64,000 bases of DNA from Paenibacillus sp. MBLB1832. Its GTDB lineage: Bacteria; Bacillota; Bacilli; Paenibacillales; NBRC-103111. Each line of letters opens with the position of its first letter. Within the stretch, counting starts at the first letter, position 1. Made by a program: the position numbers and the translations under genes. Positions 8,720 to 17,984 of the stretch are shown in pieces. The DNA lies in assembly GCF_032271945.1 (NCBI RefSeq), contig NZ_CP130319.1, forward strand, positions 451,001 to 515,000, given 5' to 3'. The notes below the pieces were generated by a model. That model worked only from the letters and a program-made list of their open reading frames with translations, ran no database searches and was not told where the DNA came from.

Positions 8720-8796
8720 TTTCAGCGAACACTCAGCTTCCGTTCAACTGACTTTCAGCCCATACTCAGACAGGTTTCAGTCGTTACTTGTAGACT
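8720..8796 (+). promoter_or_regulatory. Activator repeats and -10 of the export operon
   Basis: Six hexamers at exact 11-bp period: TTTCAG (8720), ACTCAG (8731), GTTCAA (8742), TTTCAG (8753), ACTCAG (8764), TTTCAG (8775). The -10 TAGACT (8791-8796) follows after 10 bp, the same geometry as at 7658-7734. Confidence 0.8.
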
Positions 8797-8862
8797 TGGT
8801 TTTGTGAAGATGGCTGAGCCTAGACAACGAATGGCTAGGATACCGAGAGAGGGGTATGACGG

Positions 8863-10557
8863 ATGAATTTAGGCAGGAAGAAGAAATGGCTCATTGTAGC
8901 CTTAGCTGCCATCCTTTGTGGGGCGGGTACATACTACAATGTACATAATAATGCGAAGCCAGCTGTGTCTGCAGCAGAGCAAACGACGATGAAAGTGACC
9001 AAAGGAGCGATATCGGCGTCGGTTTCGGGCACCTCTCAATTAGATGCTAAGGATAAGCAAAACATTGTGATTCCGACAGAAGGGATCATCAAGACGATGA
9101 ACCTGACGCAGAATCAAGCGGTAAAAAAGGGAGACGTGCTCGTCGAGCTATCCGTGCCGTCACTCGAAACGAATTTACGAGAAGCGCAAGTGAGCTTGAA
9201 TCAGCTGCAGAGCGATCTCGCTGAACTTCAAGCAGAGCAAGGGAATATGAGCGTATCAGCGCCGATGTCCGGCAAAATTTCGTTGAACGCGAACTTTGAC
9301 GTCGGCAGTCAAGTGAATAAAACGACGAAGATCGGTACGATTTCGGATACAACGCAATTTAAAGTGAAGCTGCCGTTCTCGCTGCAAGAGGCTGTTCAGT
9401 TGAAAAAAGGCGCTCCTGTGGAGCTTAGCGTGGAGGGCTATCTGCTCTCCAAAGTTGGAGCTGTGGATACGATCGGTCACGAAATTCAGGCGGATGCGAA
9501 CGGGAACAAGGTGGTCCTGGTCGATGTGCTTGTGGATAATGACGGTACACTTTCAGCAGGTTTGAAGGTGAAAGGCAGCATTGGCAGCGGCAACACGAAG
9601 GTGGAGTCCTCCGATCAGGCCGCGCTGGCGTACGTGCGAACGGCGTCGATTTTCTCCGAAGCTAGCGGAACGGTCAAAACGCTGAAGTTCAAAGACGGCG
9701 ATACGATTAAGCAGGGTGAGCAGCTTTTGACGCTGTTTAACGATGACATGCAAAAAAATATCGTAGCAAAACAATCGGCCATTGAAAGCCAAAAAATCCG
9801 TGTCAGCGATGCCCAGCAAAAGGTCGATCAGTTGACGATCAAAGCCCCGTTTGATGGCGTGTTCTCAGCGGATTTTGCCAATAGTAAAAATAACGTGCTG
9901 CGCAACTACCCTGTAGGCGCCCAAATCAATGCCAATACAACGTTAGGTGCTGTAGCCAGCTTAAGTACGATGCAGCTCGCGATTGCAGTGGATGAGCTCG
10001 ATCTTACAAGTGTGAAAGTAGGGCAAAAGGTTAACGTGAAGGTCGATGCGATTGCTCGCAAAACCTTCACCGGTCAGGTGACCTCCGTATCCAATGTGGG
10101 GACAACGACAAATGGCGTTACGACCTATGATGCGGTTGTAGCGATTCCGAATACAGATCAGAATGATTTGAAATATGCCATGACGGCCACGGCCGAAATC
10201 CTCATACAAGATAAGAAGGATATTCTCGTTCTTCCGATTCAAGTGGTGACCACAACAAGAGGGAAGTCGACAGTTACGGTGAAGAAAGCCGATGGTACAA
10301 CGGAAGAGCGCGAAGTGCAGGTTGGTATTCGCAGTAAAACACAAGTCGAAGTGGTTAGTGGTTTGACCGAAGGCGAAGAAGTGGTGATGCCAGTTCGCAG
10401 AGCGACGACAACGAATCAACAACAGCAAGGCTTCCCAGGCGGGGCTTTCCCAGGTGGGGCAGGCGGGTTCCAGGGAGGTGGCGGATTCCAAGGTGGAGGA
10501 ACTGGCGGTGGCTTCCCAGGTGGCGGTAATGCTGGCGGCGGGGGAGCGCGTCAATAA
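8863..10557 (+). CDS. HlyD/MacA-type membrane fusion (adaptor) protein with Gly-rich tail
   Basis: 564 residues, first gene of the operon. An N-terminal membrane anchor (about 7-25) precedes an extracytoplasmic body. Two lipoyl-hairpin modules can be seen in one chain: EGIIKTMNLTQNQAVKKGD with its partner APMSGKISLNANFDVGSQV (about 70-165), and SGTVKTLKFKDGDTIKQGE with APFDGVF (about 265-345). A beta-barrel region follows. The last 45 residues are almost only Gly, Phe, Pro and Gln. MacA/YknX proteins normally show one module, so the duplication is notable. It should link the ATPase/permease pair to substrates outside the membrane. The ribosome site AGAGGGG precedes ATG 8863. Confidence 0.87.
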   Translation: MNLGRKKKWLIVALAAILCGAGTYYNVHNNAKPAVSAAEQTTMKVTKGAISASVSGTSQLDAKDKQNIVIPTEGIIKTMNLTQNQAVKKGDVLVELSVPSLETNLREAQVSLNQLQSDLAELQAEQGNMSVSAPMSGKISLNANFDVGSQVNKTTKIGTISDTTQFKVKLPFSLQEAVQLKKGAPVELSVEGYLLSKVGAVDTIGHEIQADANGNKVVLVDVLVDNDGTLSAGLKVKGSIGSGNTKVESSDQAALAYVRTASIFSEASGTVKTLKFKDGDTIKQGEQLLTLFNDDMQKNIVAKQSAIESQKIRVSDAQQKVDQLTIKAPFDGVFSADFANSKNNVLRNYPVGAQINANTTLGAVASLSTMQLAIAVDELDLTSVKVGQKVNVKVDAIARKTFTGQVTSVSNVGTTTNGVTTYDAVVAIPNTDQNDLKYAMTATAEILIQDKKDILVLPIQVVTTTRGKSTVTVKKADGTTEEREVQVGIRSKTQVEVVSGLTEGEEVVMPVRRATTTNQQQQGFPGGAFPGGAGGFQGGGGFQGGGTGGGFPGGGNAGGGGARQ

Positions 10558-10591
10558 GATGCACGGCCTCGCTCGGAAAGGAGCTAATGGA

Positions 10592-11317
10592 ATGAATATC
10601 ATTGAGCTGAATGACATTACGAAGAGCTATACCCGTGGTGCAGAGGAATTACAAATTTTGCGCGGGATAACGCTGCATATTGAAGAAGGCGATTTTGTTG
10701 CCATTATCGGACCCAGCGGATCAGGGAAATCGACGTTAATGAATACCATCGGGCTGCTCGACAGCCCGACGACCGGTACGTACACGCTGGATGGCGTAGC
10801 CACCGAGAAGATGTCCGACAACGGACTTGCTCAGCTGCGCAATCGGAAGATCGGTTTTATTTTTCAACAGTTTAACTTGCTGCCAAAATTGACCGCGATG
10901 GAGAATGTGGAATTGCCGATGATTTATGCGGGCATCCCTGCTAAGCAGCGGAAAGAGCAAGCGAAGCGCATGCTTGAGAAGTTAGGTATGGGTGAGCGCG
11001 GACATCACAAGCCGAGTGAGCTATCAGGCGGACAGCAGCAGCGGGTCGCGATTGCGCGTGCACTTGCGATTTCGCCGTCGCTAATTCTTGCGGATGAGCC
11101 AACTGGGGCGCTGGATTCCAAGACAGGCATCGAGGTGCTTGAACTGATCAAAGAGCTGAATCAGCAAGGCAATACGATTGTACTGATAACCCATGATCAT
11201 CATATTGCCGATAACGCCAAGCGTGTCGTGGCGCTTCGGGATGGCGAAATCATCAGCGATATCCGCAATAATGCCTGGTCAGTCGCAGTACCGAAGCTAG
11301 AGGAGGCGCATTTATGA
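10592..11317 (+). CDS. ABC transporter ATP-binding protein (MacB/LolD/YknY type)
   Basis: 241 residues from ATG 10592, with AAAGGAG 8 nt upstream. Walker [11 protein letters not shown]-loop [10 protein letters not shown], signature LSGGQQQR, Walker B LILADEP, D-loop GALDSKTG and the switch His in LITHDHH are all intact, so it should hydrolyse ATP. It belongs to the type VII (mechanotransmission) group together with the permease whose start overlaps its stop by ATGA. With the adaptor upstream it forms a MacAB/YknXYZ-like exporter, a class that moves peptides, toxins or lipoproteins rather than importing nutrients. Confidence 0.93.
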   Translation: MNIIELNDITKSYTRGAEELQILRGITLHIEEGDFVAIIGPSGSGKSTLMNTIGLLDSPTTGTYTLDGVATEKMSDNGLAQLRNRKIGFIFQQFNLLPKLTAMENVELPMIYAGIPAKQRKEQAKRMLEKLGMGERGHHKPSELSGGQQQRVAIARALAISPSLILADEPTGALDSKTGIEVLELIKELNQQGNTIVLITHDHHIADNAKRVVALRDGEIISDIRNNAWSVAVPKLEEAHL

Positions 11318-12492
11318 GAATTTGGGAACTTTTCCAAATGGCCATTAGCACGGTGCGCTCCAATCCGTTACGGACGATTTTGACCATGTTAGGTGTCATT
11401 ATTGGGGTTAGTTCGGTAATCACGCTCGTCTCGATTGGCCAAGGAACCTCGAAAGCCATTGAGAAGCAGTATGAAGGACTCGGAACGAACCTCCTAACGG
11501 TCAACCTTTTGGGGAACGGACGCGCCACGCAGTTGAATTACGATGAGCTTATGACCCTGGAGGGCACAGGGGGTATCTCTTCGATTGCACCCACGATGAC
11601 GCAGGGCAGCACCAGCATTAAATATGACCGCACGACCGAAAGCTACAATGTGATTGGAACGAACGACCGGTATCTCGACTTGCAAAAGGGGAGAATCGCC
11701 AAAGGTCGATTCCTAGCCCAAGCGGACTTGGATTTCCGTAATCACGTTGCCGTGATCGGTAGTGAGGTGGCGACGAAGTTTTTTGGCAAGGATGATCCGA
11801 TCGACCAGGAGATTAACGTGAAGGGCTATATGTACACCATCATTGGTGTGCTTCAAACGAAAGGCTCCAATACGGCTGGCACCTCCTTGGACAGCTCTGT
11901 GTTCGTCCCGTTACCGACGATGAGCAGGGATTTCAAGCTGGGCAACATCCGTACGGCTTACGTGGAAGCCTCCTCCGGCGACATGGTTTCGCGGGCACAG
12001 ATCGTCATGGAAGCTTATTTATTTCAAAAGTTTAAAAGCACGACAGGCTACACGATTCTGAATTCATCCGAGCTGATCAGCGCCAGACAGACAGCTTCTA
12101 GCACGTTGACGAATCAATTGGTCGCTGTTGCAGCGATTTCCTTGCTCGTAGGCGGGATCGGGATCATGAACATCATGCTCGTGACCGTGAGTGAGCGAAC
12201 GAGAGAGATCGGGATACGGAAGTCGATTGGGGCGAAACGCAGAAATATTTTGCTGCAATTCTTGGTTGAAGCGACGCTGATCAGCGGGATGGGCGGCTTG
12301 ATTGGGCTCCTTGTTGGGATCGCCTTATCGCTGGCCTGGCCGTATATTAACCCCAGTCAACAGACGAGCCTTTCACTCAATATTGGGCTCTATGCATTCT
12401 TGTTCTCAGCACTTGTCGGCGTTATTTTTGGAATATATCCAGCGAACAAAGCATCAAAATTAAAACCGATCGACGCCCTGCGTTTCGATTAG
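11314..12492 (+). CDS. MacB/FtsX-type ABC transporter permease
   Basis: 392 residues. The topology is that of MacB permeases: one N-terminal helix (LRTILTMLGVIIGVSSVITLV), a large extracytoplasmic domain (about 45-270) and three C-terminal helices. The segment MNIMLVTVSERTREIGIRKSIGAKRRNI is the conserved FtsX/MacB coupling region. Translationally coupled to the ATPase. Together with the adaptor it should form a complex that couples ATP hydrolysis in the cytosol to movement of the outer domain. Confidence 0.93.
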   Translation: MRIWELFQMAISTVRSNPLRTILTMLGVIIGVSSVITLVSIGQGTSKAIEKQYEGLGTNLLTVNLLGNGRATQLNYDELMTLEGTGGISSIAPTMTQGSTSIKYDRTTESYNVIGTNDRYLDLQKGRIAKGRFLAQADLDFRNHVAVIGSEVATKFFGKDDPIDQEINVKGYMYTIIGVLQTKGSNTAGTSLDSSVFVPLPTMSRDFKLGNIRTAYVEASSGDMVSRAQIVMEAYLFQKFKSTTGYTILNSSELISARQTASSTLTNQLVAVAAISLLVGGIGIMNIMLVTVSERTREIGIRKSIGAKRRNILLQFLVEATLISGMGGLIGLLVGIALSLAWPYINPSQQTSLSLNIGLYAFLFSALVGVIFGIYPANKASKLKPIDALRFD

Positions 12493-12511
12493 GCTACAGG
12501 AGGTTTGAACC

Positions 12512-14653
12512 ATGATTCGTAAACTATCATCGATCTCACTTAAGAAGACCAGTCTGGCAATCCTGCTGACAGGAAGTTTCGCAGCGGCCTCATGGGCAGC
12601 CCCTCTGCCTGCCGCGCATGCAGCGAATGAGGGCGTTTTTATCTCCAAAGATTCGTATTTTATGCTGAATAAAGCAGCACTTTCGTCCTCATCCTTACAA
12701 TTTTCCGTCCTCTTTCATAATGGAGAAAGTCAGTCTTTGGATTTTAACAAGTATGGCGTGCGTGTCACGGATGGTTCTGGACATAGCTACACAGCAAATC
12801 TGAGTGAGAAAAAGAGCGGCATCGTTGGCGGCGGGGAGGAGCAAAGCTTCCGCTTCTATGCGAACTTGCCTGCTGGAGAGACGGCGGAGGGGTTGAAAGT
12901 TGACGTTTTCCGTTGGGATTATAACAAATCGGATTTCATGAATCATCTCGGTGAGCTGCCGGTTTCCTCTGTCATTCAAGCGGAGGGGCTGGAAGCGCCA
13001 GAAGAAATCATCAGCTTGCGCACGTTAGACAGCACACTGCCGACGGATGCGGCCTTGGCTTTCCAATTAGGGCAGAGCGTGCGCGTAACAGAGAATGGCA
13101 AGTGGTACATGTACACGCAAGTAGCCGCAAAGAACTTAGGCTCAAGCAGCTTAAAGGTTCCAGCTGGACTGCTGATTAGACTCGTGGATGCGAACGGGCT
13201 AAAATACACATCAACAATTGCGAGCGGGTCGGATACGGCGATTTTGCCGAATCAGTCCGATACCATCACGTTGAAAACACTTATTTCCAAAACCATGCCA
13301 ACGGGCGGACTGTCCTTGGAATACTATTACTCGAATAAAAGCGAGGATGTTTCGTTAGGTACACTCAGCATGAACGCGTCTTTGGGCGTGGCGGCGTTGG
13401 GTGCGAAGGTAACCTATGCTGGACAGCAAGACGGTGAGAAGGTGACAGCGAAGGCATCGTCCTCCACCTATTCCGTGCAAGCAGACGGCGTCCACGTTCA
13501 AACCGTAGTGACATTAAGCAATGATGGCGATGTCGTCGCTCCGATTCCTTCACTTCAGGCGTCCTACCAGTTCGGCGAATCGGGTACATCCGTCACGTCT
13601 TCAGATAACAGCGCACGGAACAGCTTCTTGGCGCCGAAGGAGACGACAACGTACTACTTCAACGCGACGCTGCCGACGGGCATCGACCCGAATGCGACGC
13701 AGTTAGTGCTGTGGCAGAAGAGCGCGAGTGCGGCGTCTGCTGGCACGGGTGGCAGCGGGACGGGCACGACGGGCGGTAACGCGACAGGCAGCACAGCGAC
13801 GACAACGGGGCAAATGCCTGTGAGCGTGTTCGTGCTGAAGGGAGCGACAGAGGCGAAGAATGGCTTCACGACAGCCGTGAACTATGAAATGGGCAGCAAG
13901 CTCGTGTTCAATAACAGCCTTGTGAACCCGAATTTCGACGTTTCGCTCGTGGAGCTTCATGCGCATGAGAACGATGATCTCGGTTATAAAACGGCGATCG
14001 CCAAATACAAAATCACCAATAACGGCACAAGCACACTCGCACTGCCTGAGCTTGCGAACGAGCTGATTGATGCCAAAGGCAATGCCTACACGGGCACTCG
14101 CCAAACGGGCGCAGCGGCACAAATTACGCCAGGAAGCTCCTATGTTGTGAGTTACTCCTACTTGCTGCCGAATCAGGCAGCGGCTGAGGACGAATCCTTC
14201 GCGCTGAATATGTACGATGATAAAGCTGTTTCGGAAGGCAACGTATCGACAGGTACATTTAAAGTAGCTTTGCAGGAAGAAGAGACAGGAGATACACTCC
14301 ACCTGTATCCATTCTCCCTCAAAGTCAATGATAGCTACATCAGCTGGAACTACAGCGGTGGCACATATTCGTATATCCTGCGTATGGACATGGACATTTC
14401 GCATGAGGACCAAGTCATTATCGACTCGAACTTCTCCAAAATCCAATACGAATTGGTCGACTCCTTGGGTCGCATCGTCGGCACACAAGATGCTGCTTTG
14501 ACAGGCGCTGGCAAATTAACAAGCGGCAGCCAGAAGATCACCATATCCGGCCTGAAAAACGAACAAATGGACTCCGGTATGGTCGTCAACATGTACGAAG
14601 TCATCAATACGCCGAATGGCACCGCGAATCGGTTGTTGAAGCAATTTAAGTAA
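12512..14653 (+). CDS. Large secreted beta-rich protein of unknown function, last gene of the export operon
   Basis: 713 residues; CAGGAGG lies 8 nt before the start and only 19 nt separate it from the permease, so it is in the same operon. The signal peptide ends near AHA-AN (about residue 34). The body reads as several immunoglobulin-like beta domains: the pattern of a short strand, a KN-G..L.LP..L...DA.G..Y segment and a L....Y.L..... strand recurs at least three times (about 50-150, 190-280, 480-570). A Gly/Ser/Thr linker lies near 410-435. No enzyme motif and no wall anchor was seen. It may be the exporter's substrate or a surface partner. A decayed copy of its 3' region lies at 14791-14829. 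Confidence 0.8.
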   Translation: MIRKLSSISLKKTSLAILLTGSFAAASWAAPLPAAHAANEGVFISKDSYFMLNKAALSSSSLQFSVLFHNGESQSLDFNKYGVRVTDGSGHSYTANLSEKKSGIVGGGEEQSFRFYANLPAGETAEGLKVDVFRWDYNKSDFMNHLGELPVSSVIQAEGLEAPEEIISLRTLDSTLPTDAALAFQLGQSVRVTENGKWYMYTQVAAKNLGSSSLKVPAGLLIRLVDANGLKYTSTIASGSDTAILPNQSDTITLKTLISKTMPTGGLSLEYYYSNKSEDVSLGTLSMNASLGVAALGAKVTYAGQQDGEKVTAKASSSTYSVQADGVHVQTVVTLSNDGDVVAPIPSLQASYQFGESGTSVTSSDNSARNSFLAPKETTTYYFNATLPTGIDPNATQLVLWQKSASAASAGTGGSGTGTTGGNATGSTATTTGQMPVSVFVLKGATEAKNGFTTAVNYEMGSKLVFNNSLVNPNFDVSLVELHAHENDDLGYKTAIAKYKITNNGTSTLALPELANELIDAKGNAYTGTRQTGAAAQITPGSSYVVSYSYLLPNQAAAEDESFALNMYDDKAVSEGNVSTGTFKVALQEEETGDTLHLYPFSLKVNDSYISWNYSGGTYSYILRMDMDISHEDQVIIDSNFSKIQYELVDSLGRIVGTQDAALTGAGKLTSGSQKITISGLKNEQMDSGMVVNMYEVINTPNGTANRLLKQFK

Positions 14654-14662
14654 AAGAAAAAA

Positions 14663-14698
14663 CAGTCTAACCCTTTGAACTGTCAGGGGTTAGGCTGC
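14663..14698 (+). terminator. Probable terminator of the export operon
   Basis: Stem CAGTCTAACCC/GGGTTAGGCTG with one G-U pair; no long T-run follows. Confidence 0.6.
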
Positions 14699-14754
14699 TG
14701 TTGTACTTGGCCTGGGAAATATATGTAAAGAAGAAGTGGTATGTCAAGATCCAA

Positions 14755-14788
14755 GGCACAGACCTGAATTAAGGTATGTGTCTTTTTT
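14755..14788 (+). terminator. Second hairpin with T-tract
   Basis: Imperfect stem GGCACAGACCT/AGGTATGTGTC followed by TTTTTT. It may be a second terminator, or the terminator of the decayed gene copy beside it. Confidence 0.55.
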
Positions 14789-14790
14789 AA

Positions 14791-14829
14791 TTCGAACTTC
14801 TCCAAAATCTAATACGAGCTGGTTGACCA
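14791..14829 (+). pseudogene. Decayed fragment of the 713-residue protein gene
   Basis: This stretch repeats, with a few changes, the DNA at about 14424-14462 inside the preceding gene. It reads NFSKI-stop-YELVD against NFSKIQYELVD in the intact gene; a C-to-T change makes a TAA stop. It is too short to be more than a relic. The rest of the 336-bp gap holds two hairpins and the collagen-like gene's leader. Confidence 0.65.
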
Positions 14830-14977
14830 ATACCCGATTCTCCTCTGCTTGCTTGGGCTTGTCCCAAAGGGCAAATGACCATTTTTATTAAATGCGAGAT
14901 GTTTGTCTACTAACTGTAAGACATTTGTCCAATCAACTTGTTTGATCTAAGCGTATGCATAAGTACATTCAGTCTAA

Positions 14978-15823
<846 letters not shown>

Positions 15824-15860
15824 GAACTAGGAACTGTTAATGCGGCTTCTATCATGTAAT

Positions 15861-16152
15861 CCTAAGGGCTGGACACCATGGATATTATTGGAAATATTTA
15901 TTAATTTAACATATTCCACCTGAGATGATTTGTGCAGGGTAAGTTTCCCTATATTTTCAGCCTGGAACTGCGGATTTTTTGCTTTTTTGGAATAATATGA
16001 GAAATTTGGCCCTAAGGATACCATGGTTATTATTGAAAATATTTATTAATTTAACATATTCCACATGAGATGATTTGTGCAGGGTAAGTTTCCTATATTT
16101 ATAGCCTCGAAGTGCGTATTTTTGTTTTTTTTGAAATAATATGGGAAGTTTA
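15861..16152. repeat. Tandem pair of about 145-bp direct repeats
   Basis: Copy 1 (15861 to about 16009) and copy 2 (16011-16152) share long runs such as ATTTATTAATTTAACATATT and GATGATTTGTGCAGGGTAAG, with scattered changes. Offset is about 145 bp. Non-coding; short frames on the minus strand are carried by the repeat and shift between copies. Confidence 0.85.
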
Positions 16153-16373
16153 GAGGCGGTCAACCACCGCTAATTCGCTGGAAACTACTAAAAGCAGGAA
16201 TTAAGAGTGGTTGACCACCGTTAAATGTACGGATGAGCGCTCAATGGGCGTCAAAACGTAACTTTAGAAGTGGTCAACCACTGCTATTTTGCTTGAAACT
16301 AGCTAAAAGCAGGATTTAAGGGTGGTTGACCACCCTTAAATGTACGGATGAGCGCTCAATGGGCGTCCAAACG
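16151..16373. repeat. Tandem pair of 114-bp direct repeats with inverted arms
   Basis: Copies at 16151-16264 and 16265-16373. Each contains GGTCAACCAC and, about 40 nt later, GTGGTTGACC, so each can fold as a 10-bp stem; both end in the shared block ACGGATGAGCGCTCAATGGG. With the pair upstream this fills the 555-bp gap between the collagen-like gene and the phosphoesterase. Confidence 0.85.
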
Positions 16374-16378
16374 GCGCG

Positions 16379-17398
16379 CTACTTCACATCATACCCCTTG
16401 GCGATGGACGGTTCGATCCATCGCTTTTCGGTATGCTCGCGGCGCAAAATGACGACGCGATCGGGGTACACGTCGACGATGAGGCTCTGACTCAGCGCCC
16501 GCGTCTCAGGCTCGTTCTTCGCGCTCCATACCTGACGGATGGAGGCGCTCGAAGCGGCGAGAAACTTCAACTGTTTCACCTGGTTGGTTGTTTCAATGTT
16601 CCAGTGGGTATGCCCACTGAACAAAATCACATTCGGGTGCGCGTCCAGCAGCGCGCGCAGTTCCTGGTGCTGGACGACGCCCAGCTCCAGATCCGAGCCA
16701 TCCACCGTGCCTGGCAGCGGCTGGTGCAGGAACACAAACACGGGCTTGCCGGGCTCAGCCGCGGCCGCCGCAAGCCGCTCGCGCAGCCAGCTGAGCTGCG
16801 CGGCGGATAGATACGCATCCTCATTGATGGATGCGTCAACATCCCGGTACGCTTCCCCGCTAAGGAACAGGAAGCGGTACCCATCTACGACAAGCTCGTG
16901 ATACGGCTTGTCGTAGCCCCACATGCGGTCGAATAACGCGACCGCACGCGCACTCGACCAAGATGGATTCAACTTCGTGTAATCCATCTTGTCCCCATCC
17001 GGCGTGTGCCACACGCCGTAGAAATCATGGTTGCCCATCGTCGCGTGGGCAGGGGCATGGGGCTGGCGGCTGAGCAGCGCCAGCAAGCTGCGATAATCGG
17101 CCTCACTGCCGTTCGTGAGGTCACCGTTCAGGACAAGCAGCTTGCTGTCCGGCCGCAGCTCATGGTGATCCATGAGCGCTTGCTTCAGCAGCAGCTGGGA
17201 GACCTTATCCGTTGAAGTGACATGTAGATCACTCAACACCGAGAACGAAAACAAAGGCGCAGCCGTTTGAGCCTCATCATTCATCTTTTGTCCTTGCCCA
17301 AGCTCTTGCCCATTCCCTCGACTCTGTACCTGTCCCCCCGCCAACAAAACCGTCCCCACCAATAACCCTATCGTAACGAACCGTATAAGCGTTCTCAT
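16379..17398 (-). CDS. Secreted calcineurin-like metallophosphoesterase
   Basis: 339 residues from ATG 17398; AAAGGAAG precedes it, and the six codons upstream are themselves the ribosome site. A signal peptide or N-terminal anchor is followed by the phosphoesterase motifs in order: SDLHV (D-x-H), NGDL, GNHDFYG, LHQPLP and SGHTHWN, which bind two metal ions. A phosphatase or phosphodiesterase acting outside the membrane is expected; substrate unknown. The gene ends within 6 bp of the repeat block and has no clear terminator, so the hairpins in that block may serve. Confidence 0.85.
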   Translation of the reverse strand: MRTLIRFVTIGLLVGTVLLAGGQVQSRGNGQELGQGQKMNDEAQTAAPLFSFSVLSDLHVTSTDKVSQLLLKQALMDHHELRPDSKLLVLNGDLTNGSEADYRSLLALLSRQPHAPAHATMGNHDFYGVWHTPDGDKMDYTKLNPSWSSARAVALFDRMWGYDKPYHELVVDGYRFLFLSGEAYRDVDASINEDAYLSAAQLSWLRERLAAAAAEPGKPVFVFLHQPLPGTVDGSDLELGVVQHQELRALLDAHPNVILFSGHTHWNIETTNQVKQLKFLAASSASIRQVWSAKNEPETRALSQSLIVDVYPDRVVILRREHTEKRWIEPSIAKGYDVK

Positions 17399-17535
17399 CG
17401 TGTATCTTCCTTTCACATATAAGTGGTTGCGTGTTTCACATCATAATCCCGCTATTTGTCTAACGTTTTCCATGCAGTATTTGGTATTCCCCTGAAAAAA
17501 GGAAAATATTTTACAGCCCATTTCTTATTGGCCAG

Positions 17536-17585
17536 TTGACTTTGGTCTTATTTGGTTATATGGTTAATTACATGAGTAACTAACC
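17536..17585 (+). promoter_or_regulatory. Promoter and probable GntR operator
   Basis: TTGACT (17536-17541), 17-bp spacer, TATGGT (17559-17564). The expected start point falls inside an inverted repeat, GGTTAATTAC-ATGA-GTAACTAACC (17562-17585; one mismatch between 10-bp arms), well placed for autorepression by the regulator encoded next. Confidence 0.65.
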
Positions 17586-17615
17586 AATGTGGTAACGAAA
17601 GCGGTGGTGAGAATT

Positions 17616-17984
17616 GTGGGATTTATGATGGACGATAGCCGCCCGATTTTTGTGCAAATCGCAGAGGGGATCGAAGATGACATTATCGAATCACGGATGC
17701 CAGAGGAATCGCAGGTACCTTCTACGAATCAATTTGCAGCTTTTTATCAAATTAATCCAGCAACGGCGGCAAAAGGTGTGAATCTGCTCGTGGACCAAGG
17801 GATTTTATACAAAAAGCGTGGAATTGGCATGTTTGTAGCGGGGGGAGCGCGAGCGAAGCTGATGGAGAAGCGAAAAGAGCTGTTTTATGAGCAATATGTC
17901 GTGACGATGATTCGAGAAGCTGAGAAGCTGGGGATCACGGTGGAGCAATTGACGGAAATGGTGCGGAGAGGGGAGAAGGGCTGA
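17616..17984 (+). CDS. GntR-family (YtrA-type) transcriptional regulator
   Basis: About 122 residues. GTG 17616 is preferred because GGTGAG (17605-17610) sits 5 nt before it; ATG 17625 is an alternative. The winged-helix part (IFVQIAEGIEDDII...VPSTNQFAAFYQINPATAAKGVNLLVDQGILYKKRGIGMFV) is typical of GntR, and the short C-terminal part marks the YtrA subgroup, which represses ABC exporter operons. The stop overlaps the ATPase start (TGATG). It probably binds the palindrome at 17562-17585. Confidence 0.88.
   Translation: MGFMMDDSRPIFVQIAEGIEDDIIESRMPEESQVPSTNQFAAFYQINPATAAKGVNLLVDQGILYKKRGIGMFVAGGARAKLMEKRKELFYEQYVVTMIREAEKLGITVEQLTEMVRRGEKG

Noticed and set aside
13703..14488. Minus-strand frame of 261 codons within the 713-residue gene
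   Set aside because: Cys/Arg-rich antisense translation with no domain or upstream signal.
15827..16163. Two similar minus-strand frames of 65 and 68 codons
   Set aside because: Their similarity comes from the 145-bp direct repeat; they lack ribosome sites and shift start relative to the repeat.
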